Below are positions 7,899-16,680 of a stretch of 56,165 nt of DNA, in pieces (within the stretch, counting starts at the first letter, position 1; every line of letters begins with the position of its first letter). Source of the DNA: Prevotella sp. (GTDB lineage: Bacteria > Bacteroidota > Bacteroidia > Bacteroidales > Bacteroidaceae); assembly GCA_017428055.1 (NCBI GenBank), contig JAFRRN010000048.1:1-56165 (forward strand). Direction: 5' to 3'. The notes beneath the pieces were generated by a model. It saw only the letters and a program-made list of their open reading frames with translations, had not been told where the DNA came from and ran no database searches. The translations under genes were made by a program, and so were the position numbers.

Positions 7899-9764
7899 AT
7901 GAGAAAAATCAACTGGATTACCATGCTCACCATCCTTATTTGGATGGGGCAAGCAACGGTGGCATACGCCATCACCGTGACAGACACCATTTTCGACCGC
8001 AAGGCTCACGAACATGACTTTGCCTTTGGGGCAGACATCGGCTTTGTGTCGCAGATGGAGAGTTGGGGAACGAAATGGCTTGACAAGAACGGGAGGCAGC
8101 GCGACATCCTCCAAATCCTCAAAGACCAAGGTGTTAATAATGTTCGCTTGCGCGTGTGGGTGAACCCCAGTGGAGGGTGGTGCGGCAAGGAGGATGTGGT
8201 GAAGATGGCAAAACGCGCCGACAAGTTGGGTATGGGCATCATGTTGAGTTTCCATTACAGCGACTCTTGGGCAGACCCTGGGACGCAGGATGTGCCTGCC
8301 GCATGGAAGAACCACACCGTGGCACAGTTGGAACTGGATGTCTACAACCATACGCAAGACATCATCAATGCCTTGAAGGCGGAAGGCATTACGCCCCGTT
8401 GGGCGCAAATCGGCAACGAGACAAAGCGGGGGATGTTTTATCCCACGGCACAGACCAACAAGGGAGGCACCGACAACTTCGCCAAGATGCTCAAGGCGGG
8501 CATCAAGGCTTGCAAGGACATCGACCCCGAGATACAAACCATCATCCATTTGCCTGACGGTCACGACAACTCGCTTTATCGGAACATGTTCGACCAGTTG
8601 AAGTCGAGGGGTGTGAAGTGGGATATCATCGGCATGTCTGCCTATCCCCGCTGGTCGCATTTGGACGGCCCGACGATGATTACGAAAGTGATGGCGAATG
8701 TCAAAGACCTCAAGAAACGATACGGTACGCCCGTGATGGTGGTGGAGACGGGGCATTATTGGAATAAGCCCATTGAGGCAAACCATTACTTGGTGGGGCT
8801 GATAGACGAATTGATTAAGGATGGCGACCCTGGCACGTTCTATTGGGAGCCGGAGTCGATGGCAGGGTATGACTTGGGGGCTTGGGATCAAAATACGAAG
8901 AAGCCTACGGAAGCCATGGACGCATTCCTCGGGTTGAAGCATACGGAGGTGACATGGGTGATGAGAGCCAGCGTGGCAGCCCCTGAGGATGGGCAGACAT
9001 TGGACGATGGCGACAACGTGACACTCAAGGCCACCGTGGAACATGTGCAAGGTAGAAGCGCGAATGTGGAGTTTTATTTAGACAAGAAATTGGTTGGCTC
9101 TGCCATAGGGCAGCCATACGAATTGGCGATTGACCATCTTGATGTGGGTGTCCATACGCTTTGGGGTAGGGCAGTGGATGCCGACAAGCATACGCAGATG
9201 ACCGATACCATCTTGTTTTATGTGGGACAATCGTGTGAGTTGGAACAAGGAGTGATGGTGAATCCCGATGAAAAAGGGGGAAGTGAGACTTGGAATGTGC
9301 AGTTTATGGAAAGTGGGAAATACCTTTTGGCGTTCGACTATGAGGTGGAACAGATTACGCGGGTTGACTTGTGGGTCAACGGCGACTCATTAGGGCGGCT
9401 CTATTTTTACAACATTGCTAACAATATTACGAAGAAAGAGATAGAAATACCCACGGCTGGGGAGTACGAATTGAAGATCATGGCTGCGGGAATCTTTGGC
9501 ATTCCCTCCATCAAGATTTTGCGTATTTTCCCATTGGACCAGCAACAAGTGCCCATTCAAAGGATAGTTGATGGTGTCGGATGGAATGATATGGATGACG
9601 AGAACGTAGAGGTGGATGTCTATAACTTGGCGGGGCAATGGCTCTATCGTTGTGGGGCGCGTCAGCTTGGCGTGACGTTGGGCGACAGGGAGTCGGCTGT
9701 CGTGTCGTTGCCGAATTGTGTCGGCGGCACGCCAAACATCGTGCGAAAGCATCGACTGAAATAA
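7899..9764 (+). CDS. GH53 endo-beta-1,4-galactanase with C-terminal accessory domains
   Basis: 621 residues from the Met at 7899, chosen because a -7 box lies upstream at 7853. Signal peptide ~1-25 (MRKINW..., ending AYA). The GH53 barrel spans about 35-330: GADIGFVSQME near the start, LRVWVNP, SFHYSDSWADP, the acid/base Glu174 in GNE and the nucleophile Glu283 in VETGHYW. The family hydrolyses beta-1,4-galactan (pectin type I arabinogalactan). An Ig-like domain (~340-430) and a beta-sandwich, possibly carbohydrate-binding, follow. The C-terminus starts like a T9SS sorting tail (VDVYNLAGQ) but then runs antisense through the 3' end of the neighbouring regulator. No SusC/SusD pair is adjacent. 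Confidence 0.93.
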   Translation: MRKINWITMLTILIWMGQATVAYAITVTDTIFDRKAHEHDFAFGADIGFVSQMESWGTKWLDKNGRQRDILQILKDQGVNNVRLRVWVNPSGGWCGKEDVVKMAKRADKLGMGIMLSFHYSDSWADPGTQDVPAAWKNHTVAQLELDVYNHTQDIINALKAEGITPRWAQIGNETKRGMFYPTAQTNKGGTDNFAKMLKAGIKACKDIDPEIQTIIHLPDGHDNSLYRNMFDQLKSRGVKWDIIGMSAYPRWSHLDGPTMITKVMANVKDLKKRYGTPVMVVETGHYWNKPIEANHYLVGLIDELIKDGDPGTFYWEPESMAGYDLGAWDQNTKKPTEAMDAFLGLKHTEVTWVMRASVAAPEDGQTLDDGDNVTLKATVEHVQGRSANVEFYLDKKLVGSAIGQPYELAIDHLDVGVHTLWGRAVDADKHTQMTDTILFYVGQSCELEQGVMVNPDEKGGSETWNVQFMESGKYLLAFDYEVEQITRVDLWVNGDSLGRLYFYNIANNITKKEIEIPTAGEYELKIMAAGIFGIPSIKILRIFPLDQQQVPIQRIVDGVGWNDMDDENVEVDVYNLAGQWLYRCGARQLGVTLGDRESAVVSLPNCVGGTPNIVRKHRLK

Positions 9765-11899
9765 CTGACAGACGAAAACCCCGTGGCATAGCTGATTTCG
9801 GTGACGTTCAGCCTTCCCTCTTGCAATAGGGCGGCGGCTCGCCGTAGGCGGATGGTGCGCACAAACTCTGTGGGTTTTTGCCCCGTGAGTGCCTGTATCT
9901 TGCGGTAGAAGGTCATTCGGCTCATGCAGAGGTCGCTGCTTAATTGCTCTACGCTGTAGTGTTCGTTGTCGATGTTTTTCTCTATCGTCTGGATTGCCAG
10001 GTTAAGCCAAAGATTGTCGGCTTGGGTCTTCGACTTCTCTTTCGGAGTGTCCGACGGTGTCTCTTGGGGCTTTTGGCTCACCTCCACGCTTTGCTTCATA
10101 CGCTCAATGAAGATATGGCGTTGGCGACGCAATATTAAGTAATGGATGAAGAGTGTCATAATTGCCCCAATCAAGAATAAATATATGCACCATGCCCACC
10201 AACTGCCCATCCATCGGGGAAGTCGCTCGACGACGGCATTGCGTTGCGGCTCGCTCCAACGGCAATAGGGTTGGGTGGTGGTTAGGTGGATGGAATACAT
10301 ATCATCTGTTGTCAGGCTTTCACTCCACAGGGTGTGTCTTTGGGTATCGTAATGGCGAACATACTTGTCACTATATAACATAAGATGTCCCATGCTGTCT
10401 ATCGACAATTGCAAAATGGCATCCCCATATTCATTGGAGGCATATTCGTCGAGCGTGGCTTTTCCGTCTTTGAAATGATAGAGCTGTCCATAGATGTTGG
10501 CGAGCCATAATGTGCCGTCGGGCGTGAAAGCCGTTGCGGAGATGTCTTGGAGGTTGGCATCGATGACTTCTGCCTCCTTAGTCTTGAGGTTGAGACGTTG
10601 CAACCCCTTGTTAGACGCAAACCAAACATATCCAAGCCCATCATCGGAGAGTGTGTTGGGGCGGGTGGGAAGGCTTGCGTATTCAGTAATAGTGTCCCAA
10701 GTGTTAGCAAAAAGCGTCTTCCCATCTGTCACCCACACGCCCTCTGCGTTCCTCCTCTTATTGATAAGGGGTAGCAAGGGAGAGTTTCCCCAACGGGATA
10801 AGTGCTTCTCTCCGTTGGTGGTATTTGTGACTACGCCCCCCTGTCTTTCGTGGTATTGCCAACGATACGTGCCGTCGGTAATGCCTTTTTCTTCTTTATG
10901 GTAAGGATCGGGACAAATGGCAAAAGCATGGGGGATGGTGCCTGCCACAAGGATGTTGCCACGTTGGTCGACGCTGAGGCGGCAAAGGGTTAGTTGTCCC
11001 TCTGGCAGGATGTGCGACAGGGAGATGGGTTGCAATGTTCCTTTGCTGGTGTCATAGAGTGTCAGCCCTTCTGTTGTGGTCATCCACAGAAGGCTTTTTT
11101 CCTTGTCGAAGAGTAAGTCGATACATATAGATGAGGTGTGGTTTGAAGCATCCTTGGAGTATGTTTGTGCTTGGGGGGCATTATCTCCTGTATCAGATAG
11201 GTAGCGGACAACGCCTTGGCCAATGGTGCCTATCCAAAAACAACGGTGCGTGACATCCTCAACGATGGCAGATGGGGCACTTCCACTATGCCAGGGCATT
11301 TCCTCGAATTGCCCTTTTGCGGCTGTCCACCTCAACAAACCACCATCCCACAATGCCACCCAGATGTCATGGTGGCTGTCCTCAATGATGTCTGCCACGT
11401 ACTTTCCGTTGCCTTTCCATAGGGCAGGATAGGTGTGGAGGAGTGTGTGGTCGGTCGAAAACTCGTAGATCTTGCGGTTGGATGTTAGCCAATAATGCCC
11501 GTTGCTCGCCACGCAAATGGCATCTACCCGTTTGTCGTCAACCTCTTTTATTCGTTGAATGCTATAATCTTTCTTGTCGAGGATATATGCGCCGTGGAAT
11601 GTACCGATGATAAGGGATGATTGGACTTCAGCCAAACAGGCCACATCGTTAGACCCCAACAGCTCTGGATGGTTGTTGTCAGAACGGAAAATGTCAACCT
11701 GCCGCCCATCATCTCGGCAAATGCCTCCGCCCTCCGTGGCGTACCAAAGGAATCCTTCGTGGTCTTCAATAAGGTGCAAGACCTTCTTGGATGGTAGCTG
11801 CTCTTGGTGCGGCAGGGATAGGAGGTGATAGTTGCTGGCATGGACGAGAACAGCCATCATCCATCCCATTATTAGGTATGCTATTCGATGTGTTGTCAT
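9662..11899 (-). CDS. Membrane beta-propeller/AraC one-component regulator
   Basis: 745 residues from the Met at 11899; the more upstream Met at 11935 precedes the -7 box, so it is rejected. N-terminal signal/anchor (~1-22), then regulator-propeller repeats (GFLWYATEGGG, HYWLTSNRKIYEF, LGYVWFASNKGLQRL, GTLWLANIYGQLYHF) filling the periplasmic part to ~500, one transmembrane helix near 575-598 (WWAWCIYLFLIGAIMTLFIH), a short linker, and a C-terminal AraC-type double HTH. The histidine kinase, phosphoacceptor and receiver domains of classical hybrid two-component regulators are absent. Probably senses a glycan and regulates the convergent GH53 gene; the two genes overlap by 103 bp at their 3' ends. 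Confidence 0.88.
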   Translation of the reverse strand: MTTHRIAYLIMGWMMAVLVHASNYHLLSLPHQEQLPSKKVLHLIEDHEGFLWYATEGGGICRDDGRQVDIFRSDNNHPELLGSNDVACLAEVQSSLIIGTFHGAYILDKKDYSIQRIKEVDDKRVDAICVASNGHYWLTSNRKIYEFSTDHTLLHTYPALWKGNGKYVADIIEDSHHDIWVALWDGGLLRWTAAKGQFEEMPWHSGSAPSAIVEDVTHRCFWIGTIGQGVVRYLSDTGDNAPQAQTYSKDASNHTSSICIDLLFDKEKSLLWMTTTEGLTLYDTSKGTLQPISLSHILPEGQLTLCRLSVDQRGNILVAGTIPHAFAICPDPYHKEEKGITDGTYRWQYHERQGGVVTNTTNGEKHLSRWGNSPLLPLINKRRNAEGVWVTDGKTLFANTWDTITEYASLPTRPNTLSDDGLGYVWFASNKGLQRLNLKTKEAEVIDANLQDISATAFTPDGTLWLANIYGQLYHFKDGKATLDEYASNEYGDAILQLSIDSMGHLMLYSDKYVRHYDTQRHTLWSESLTTDDMYSIHLTTTQPYCRWSEPQRNAVVERLPRWMGSWWAWCIYLFLIGAIMTLFIHYLILRRQRHIFIERMKQSVEVSQKPQETPSDTPKEKSKTQADNLWLNLAIQTIEKNIDNEHYSVEQLSSDLCMSRMTFYRKIQALTGQKPTEFVRTIRLRRAAALLQEGRLNVTEISYATGFSSVSYFSRCFRTMFGVPPTQFGNDTTADSLSPNVTPS

Positions 11900-11920
11900 T
11901 TGCTTTTTGTTATTATGGTG

Positions 11921-11928
11921 CAAAGATA
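11921..11928 (-). promoter_or_regulatory. -7 element TATCTTTG of the propeller-AraC gene
   Basis: Read on the minus strand the box lies 21 bp before the Met at 11899 and inside the longer open frame, which decides the start. The divergent promoter for the protease lies about 60 bp away. Confidence 0.7.
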
Positions 11929-11985
11929 CAAACAAAAAACATTATTTTTTATACCTTATCGTGTTGTTTATTGGGGAAAAAAGTG

Positions 11986-11993
11986 TAAGTTTG
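11986..11993 (+). promoter_or_regulatory. -7 element TAAGTTTG of the C10 protease gene
   Basis: The box matches TAnnTTTG and lies 16 bp before the ATG at 12010 and 25 bp before a second in-frame ATG at 12019. It is divergent from the regulator promoter in the same ~110-bp gap. Confidence 0.6.
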
Positions 11994-12009
11994 CAAAATA
12001 AACACCTAA

Positions 12010-14916
12010 ATGATTAGTATGAAACCCAAATTTTACTTAATGGTATTGTTTGCCATGATGGCAGCGCAGACATGGGGAAACCCCATTGGAAAGGTTGAGG
12101 CGCGAGCCATTGCACAGGAGTTTATCGGCGTAGCCGATACGGAAAGTGATGATGTTCCCATTTCACCTTATTATATATTCTCGCGTGGGAAAGGCCAGGG
12201 GTATGTTATCGTGAGCGGTGACGACTCCACGACACCCATTATCGGTTATACCGAGCAAGGAGACTTCGATTATGAGGCGTTGCCACAGCCCTTGAAGGAA
12301 ATGCTCGATGGGTGGGCTGAGAAGATTGCAAAGGTACAGAGCCAGCCTAAGAAGGCTGCTCCGAAACAAAGTGTTGCTAACCGTTTGCGTGTGGCACGTC
12401 GCGGCGTGGATGCTTTTAAGGCAAACTGGCAAGACATCCCATACCTCATCCAGACGCATTGGAACCAAGGCTCGCCCTATAATGACATCTGCCCTACCAA
12501 TCCCGAGAATGGAGGACGTGCGGTGACAGGATGTGTGGCGACGGCAGCGGCGCAGATTATCTATTATTTCCGTCGCGACGTGCCAGACACGTTGATGTAT
12601 GACACCCCCAAGTACAGTTATGGATACCCTGTGACGACATCGCTTCCACATGGCACGTCCATCAATTATAATATCATGCGCCTATCAGGACATGGCTCGG
12701 CGGCACAAGACGATGCCGTTGCCAAATTGATGTTTGCCATCGGTACCAGTTCCTATCTCACCTATGGAAGCTCAACAGGCGGACAACCCGACGAGGCGGG
12801 ACGGGCAATGAACAATCAGTTCTTGCTTTCTAATACATACGTCGGAAAGTGGGATTATTCACAAGCGGGTTGGGAGCGGTTGATTTATAACAGTCTGCTT
12901 GCGGGCAGTCCCATGTTGTATGGTGCGACCCATTATGAGGATGATGGCACTGCCAATGGTCATGCCGTGGTGCTTGACGGATACCAGGCGAGTACGGGCT
13001 TGTACCATTTCAACTTCGGTTGGGGTGGCCAGGGCGACGGCTGGTTTACTGTGGATGATGAGACGGGCATGAATGGTTTTAACAAGGATCAGCGGGGTTG
13101 CCTCAATTTTGTTCCCTTGCGTCCCAACGTGGAGGCAAAGATGGAAGTGGATGCCCTTTACCAGAATGCCAATTGTCCGGTGAAGGTAACGTTTACCAAC
13201 AAGAGTACCATTCCGTACGCATCGGGTGTGAGCCTGTATGTGAACACACGTGCCGCTCTTCCTGCCAATGCCAATAGCACGATATCGGATGCTGTACCCG
13301 TAGATGAGACTGCCGTCTTGACTTTCAACTATAAGCCAACCAGGTCGCAAACGCTTTATCTGTTTGTATGTGATGCCAATAAGCGCATTCTCGACTCATG
13401 TAGCGTGGAGGTGCGACCGTCGGTGGCTCATCTTCAAGTGGATGCCTTTACGGTTGACGCGGGAACGGAGCAGGAGGTGGTAGACGACATGGTGTTCCAT
13501 ACGGTCAACAATACCACTGCCAATGTCACTGCCCATTATACCAATGGCGAGGGTGGTAGTTTCTGCCAACCTATCCTAAGGTGTTACTTGGAGAAATACG
13601 ATATGGAAACCAAGCAATGGAGCAAGGTTACCAATAAATATACTACAGACTTGACATTCGAGGTAGGTGAGAGTAAGAATGTGGTGTATGAGTTTACCAA
13701 GTTGGAGCCAGGCATTTATTATCGTGCTTATTTGGACAAGACGGTGCGGTCGGTGTCAGAGGGAAGTTTGGAATACCTGACGACAGACAGCATCGTGTAT
13801 TTCAATGTGAGACAGTCAGACCTCCTAGTTCAAGTGGAGGGTCGCCAAGCCAAAGTAACGGGTACATACAACGATGCGTTGTTTGTGGAAGCAGTCAATG
13901 ACATCTCCGTCTGTTCGTATGACATGACGGGCGTGAAGGAGATTACCATGCGTCCCACCGTTGCCAACCCTAATGCCATTATCTACACGTCGTATGATGT
14001 GCCTGGGGCAGTGAATATCGTGAACAATGGCCATTGTGACAGTTTGGTGGTGAATACGGGATATGAGTTCCATGCCCCCATACCTTTCACTGCGGCACAT
14101 GCCTCGTTGGTTCTCGACAGGGCGGAACTTGGGATATGGCATGATGCCGTTGCTCCCTTTGCCGCCAAAGTTCCATACGGTATGCAGGTGAAGGTGCCAG
14201 ATGGTGTCAATGTAAATACCCATTACATTATATGGACGTATGTAGATGATCTCAAGGTGAATGACATCTTTATGTATTTGCCTGACAGAGAGGGATTGAA
14301 GGTGATAACAGCCGAGAATGTGGAAGTGAGTACAGATACCATTGTGGCTATGTTTGATGATGTCTTGAAGGCCTCCACCTATTATCAGAATGTGGATGCT
14401 GAGACGATGGTCTTGGGTGACAGGTCTGGCTTGTCTTATTATTTGCCAGTGGAGGAGGCTGGTCGCCTCGCTCCGTTCACTTCTGTCCTCTCCAATTATT
14501 ACAAAGGTGGCTATCGCACATGGAAATCATCGGATGAATATCATATTGACATCCGCTATCGCGCTTTGGCAAACCAAATCAACCAAGCGTATATTAGCCT
14601 TGCGGAGCATGGCGATGCACCAGTTGGGGCTGTGGAGGAACTGCAAGCAGCATTGAAACATGCAGAGGACATGTTTACATACCGTAGTGCCGCCTCTGAG
14701 GATGAGGCAAATGACGAGGGTAGTGTGTTGAAGGAGGCAATCGAGAAGTTCCTCAATGCCGTTGCGGATGGTATTCAATGGGTTAATGTTGGCGAAGAGG
14801 TGGATAATGGCATGAATGAGTATTATAACTTGAACGGCCAACGTGTGCAAACTCCCATGAATGGCATCGTTATCATCAAGCAAGGAAATAGGGTTAAGAA
14901 GATGTATGTCAAGTAA
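12010..14916 (+). CDS. Secreted C10 (streptopain-like) cysteine protease
   Basis: 968 residues from 12010; the in-frame Met at 12019 is equally possible and gives a more typical signal peptide (MKPKFYL...). Order: signal peptide to ~24; Spi_C10-type propeptide ~25-110 (YYIFSRGKGQGYVIVSGDD); peptidase C10 domain ~138-375 with nucleophile Cys175 in TGCVATA and catalytic His318 in NGHAVV, followed by FNFGWGGQGDGWF. A long beta-rich region of unknown role follows. The tail (YYNLNGQRV, then VKKMYVK) looks like a T9SS-type C-terminal sorting signal. Expected to be an outer-surface or secreted protease related to SpeB and interpain. Confidence 0.92.
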   Translation: MISMKPKFYLMVLFAMMAAQTWGNPIGKVEARAIAQEFIGVADTESDDVPISPYYIFSRGKGQGYVIVSGDDSTTPIIGYTEQGDFDYEALPQPLKEMLDGWAEKIAKVQSQPKKAAPKQSVANRLRVARRGVDAFKANWQDIPYLIQTHWNQGSPYNDICPTNPENGGRAVTGCVATAAAQIIYYFRRDVPDTLMYDTPKYSYGYPVTTSLPHGTSINYNIMRLSGHGSAAQDDAVAKLMFAIGTSSYLTYGSSTGGQPDEAGRAMNNQFLLSNTYVGKWDYSQAGWERLIYNSLLAGSPMLYGATHYEDDGTANGHAVVLDGYQASTGLYHFNFGWGGQGDGWFTVDDETGMNGFNKDQRGCLNFVPLRPNVEAKMEVDALYQNANCPVKVTFTNKSTIPYASGVSLYVNTRAALPANANSTISDAVPVDETAVLTFNYKPTRSQTLYLFVCDANKRILDSCSVEVRPSVAHLQVDAFTVDAGTEQEVVDDMVFHTVNNTTANVTAHYTNGEGGSFCQPILRCYLEKYDMETKQWSKVTNKYTTDLTFEVGESKNVVYEFTKLEPGIYYRAYLDKTVRSVSEGSLEYLTTDSIVYFNVRQSDLLVQVEGRQAKVTGTYNDALFVEAVNDISVCSYDMTGVKEITMRPTVANPNAIIYTSYDVPGAVNIVNNGHCDSLVVNTGYEFHAPIPFTAAHASLVLDRAELGIWHDAVAPFAAKVPYGMQVKVPDGVNVNTHYIIWTYVDDLKVNDIFMYLPDREGLKVITAENVEVSTDTIVAMFDDVLKASTYYQNVDAETMVLGDRSGLSYYLPVEEAGRLAPFTSVLSNYYKGGYRTWKSSDEYHIDIRYRALANQINQAYISLAEHGDAPVGAVEELQAALKHAEDMFTYRSAASEDEANDEGSVLKEAIEKFLNAVADGIQWVNVGEEVDNGMNEYYNLNGQRVQTPMNGIVIIKQGNRVKKMYVK

Positions 14917-14951
14917 GTGAAAGGAAAATGATTTTTTTCTTGTCAAAAGCA

Positions 14952-14981
14952 TTGGCAGTTCGATGCTTTTTCGTATATTTG
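14952..14981 (+). promoter_or_regulatory. Promoter of the purH-mre-rodA cluster
   Basis: TTG at 14952-14954, then 19 bp, then TATATTTG at 14974-14981. It lies about 30 bp before the start at 15013 and has no other gene to serve. Confidence 0.65.
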
Positions 14982-15000
14982 CGCTCTCATTTTTAATTGT

Positions 15001-15009
15001 AAGGAGGGA
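15001..15009 (+). promoter_or_regulatory. Strong Shine-Dalgarno before the IMP cyclohydrolase gene
   Basis: AAGGAGGGA ends 3 nt before the ATG at 15013. Such a strong anti-16S match is unusual among the genes in this window, most of which have A-rich leaders without a clear SD. Confidence 0.6.
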
Positions 15010-15012
15010 ATA

Positions 15013-15615
15013 ATGAAGGAAGGAAGAAAACAGATAAAGACCGCCCTCATCTCGGTTTTCCATAAAGACGGATTGGAAGAGTTGCTGGCAAAACTGAATG
15101 AAGAAGAAGTGGAGTTCCTTTCCACTGGTGGTACACAGACGTTTATTGAATCGTTAGGATATGCGTGTCGCACGGTGGAAAGTGTGACCACATATCCCTC
15201 TATATTAGGTGGTAGAGTGAAGACCTTGCACCCAAAAGTATTTGGTGGCATCTTGGCTCGCCGTGACAATGAGGGCGATATCGAGCAGATGAAAGAATAC
15301 GAGATACCTGCAATTGATTTGGTGGTGGTTGACTTGTACCCCTTTGAGCAGACGGTGGCCAGTGGTGCATCGGAAGATGACATCATCGAGAAAATCGATA
15401 TAGGTGGCATTTCCTTGATTCGTGCGGGTGCTAAGAACTTCAAGGATGTGGTGATTATCCCCAGCAAGGCAGAGTATGGGTTGCTCCTCGAGGTGTTGAA
15501 TGAAAAGGGTGCGCAGACTGACTTGGCAGACCGTAGGCTATTTGCCACCCGGGCATTCAGGGTGAGTAGCCATTATGACACAGCCATACATGAGTGGTTT
15601 GAGAATGGAAAGTAG
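15013..15615 (+). CDS. purH: IMP cyclohydrolase (PurH MGS-like domain only)
   Basis: 200 residues that match only the N-terminal MGS-like/IMP cyclohydrolase half of bifunctional PurH: FLSTGGT near the start, SILGGRVKTLHPKVFGGIL, VVVDLYPFEQT and EKIDIGGISLIRAGAKNF. It catalyses FAICAR to IMP, the last step of purine synthesis. Bifunctional PurH is ~510-530 residues with AICAR transformylase at the C-terminus. Here the frame stops at the domain boundary and no transformylase follows, so that activity must be encoded elsewhere. The clean boundary and strong SD argue against a pseudogene. First gene of the mre cluster. Confidence 0.9.
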   Translation: MKEGRKQIKTALISVFHKDGLEELLAKLNEEEVEFLSTGGTQTFIESLGYACRTVESVTTYPSILGGRVKTLHPKVFGGILARRDNEGDIEQMKEYEIPAIDLVVVDLYPFEQTVASGASEDDIIEKIDIGGISLIRAGAKNFKDVVIIPSKAEYGLLLEVLNEKGAQTDLADRRLFATRAFRVSSHYDTAIHEWFENGK

Positions 15616-15652
15616 TTAGCAGTTAAGTAGTAAGTAGTTAAGGAGTTAAGAG
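15613..15652 (+). repeat. Degenerate GTTAAG-type tandem repeat between purH and mreB
   Basis: The 40-bp spacer is built from imperfect copies of AGTTAAG/AGTAGTTAAG at roughly 10-bp spacing. It overlaps the purH stop and supplies the region just before the mreB start. Low-complexity DNA with no hairpin that I can see. Confidence 0.5.
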
Positions 15653-15654
15653 AC

Positions 15655-16677
15655 ATGGGATTTTTTTCTTTTATTCAGGAAATTGCGATGGACTTGGGAA
15701 CCGCTAATACTATCATCATCAGCGATGATAAGATTGTGGTAGACGAGCCGTCCGTAGTGGCACTCGACAGGCAGACTGACAAGATGATTGCCGTGGGCGA
15801 GAAAGCCAAGTTGATGCATGAGAAGACACACGACAAGATAAAGACGATACGTCCTCTACGTGATGGAGTGATTGCCGATTTCACGGCATGTGAACTGATG
15901 ATGCGTGGATTGATTAAAATGGTGCATACTGGCAACCGCCTCTATTCGCCCTCTTTGCGGATGGTGATAGGCGTTCCCTCGGGAAGTACGGAGGTGGAAC
16001 TTCGTGCCGTGCGCGATAGTGCCGAACATGCCAATGGCCGTGACGTGTACCTGATATTTGAGCCTATGGCTGCCGCCGTGGGTATTGGACTTGACGTGGA
16101 AGCACCAGAGGGCAACATGATCGTTGACATCGGTGGTGGCTCGACGGAAATTGCCGTGATTTCGTTGGGTGGTATCGTTTCCAATAATTCCATTCGTGTC
16201 GCTGGAGATGAGTTGACTTCGGACATTCAAGAGTATATGAGCCGTCAGCATAACGTGAAAGTCAGTGAGCGTATGGCTGAGCGTATCAAGATCCATGTGG
16301 GGTCGGCGTTGACCGATTTAGGCGATGAAGGTCCAGAAGACTATATCGTACATGGTCCAAACCGTATTACAGCCCTACCTATGGAGGTGCCTGTCTGTTA
16401 CCAGGAGATAGCCCATTGCCTTGACAAGACGGTTGCCAAGATTGAGAATGCGGTACTCTCCGCCTTGGAGAAGACACCGCCAGAGTTGTATGCGGACATT
16501 GTTCACAATGGCATTTACCTGACAGGTGGCGGTGCTTTACTTCGTGGACTTGATAAGCGCTTGACGGATAAGATTCACATTGATTTCCATATTGCCGACG
16601 ATCCATTGCATAGTGTGGCGAGGGGTGCGGGCATTGCATTGAAAAACGTTGACAAGTTCTCTTTCTTGATGCGGTAA
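15655..16677 (+). CDS. mreB: Rod-shape-determining actin homologue MreB
   Basis: 340 residues, the normal size for MreB. Phosphate-1 motif near the start (AMDLGTANTII), PLRDGVIADF, VGVPSG-type segment (VIGVPSGSTEVE), phosphate-2 (MIVDIGGGSTEIAVIS) and the C-terminal adenosine motif (GIYLTGGGALLRGLD). It forms membrane-bound ATP-dependent filaments that position the elongasome. The first residues (MGFFSFIQ) form the amphipathic membrane-binding start. Followed 3 nt later by mreC. Confidence 0.97.
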   Translation: MGFFSFIQEIAMDLGTANTIIISDDKIVVDEPSVVALDRQTDKMIAVGEKAKLMHEKTHDKIKTIRPLRDGVIADFTACELMMRGLIKMVHTGNRLYSPSLRMVIGVPSGSTEVELRAVRDSAEHANGRDVYLIFEPMAAAVGIGLDVEAPEGNMIVDIGGGSTEIAVISLGGIVSNNSIRVAGDELTSDIQEYMSRQHNVKVSERMAERIKIHVGSALTDLGDEGPEDYIVHGPNRITALPMEVPVCYQEIAHCLDKTVAKIENAVLSALEKTPPELYADIVHNGIYLTGGGALLRGLDKRLTDKIHIDFHIADDPLHSVARGAGIALKNVDKFSFLMR

Positions 16678-16680
16678 CAG

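Noticed and set aside
7818-9050. 410-codon minus-strand frame opposite the GH53 gene
   Set aside because: It lies fully antisense to a gene with clear family motifs and catalytic residues; the antisense translation is His/Arg-rich low-information sequence with no start signals or promoter.
15013-15615. purH as a pseudogene because it is half the usual length
   Set aside because: It ends at a domain boundary, keeps all cyclohydrolase motifs, and has a strong ribosome binding site and promoter.
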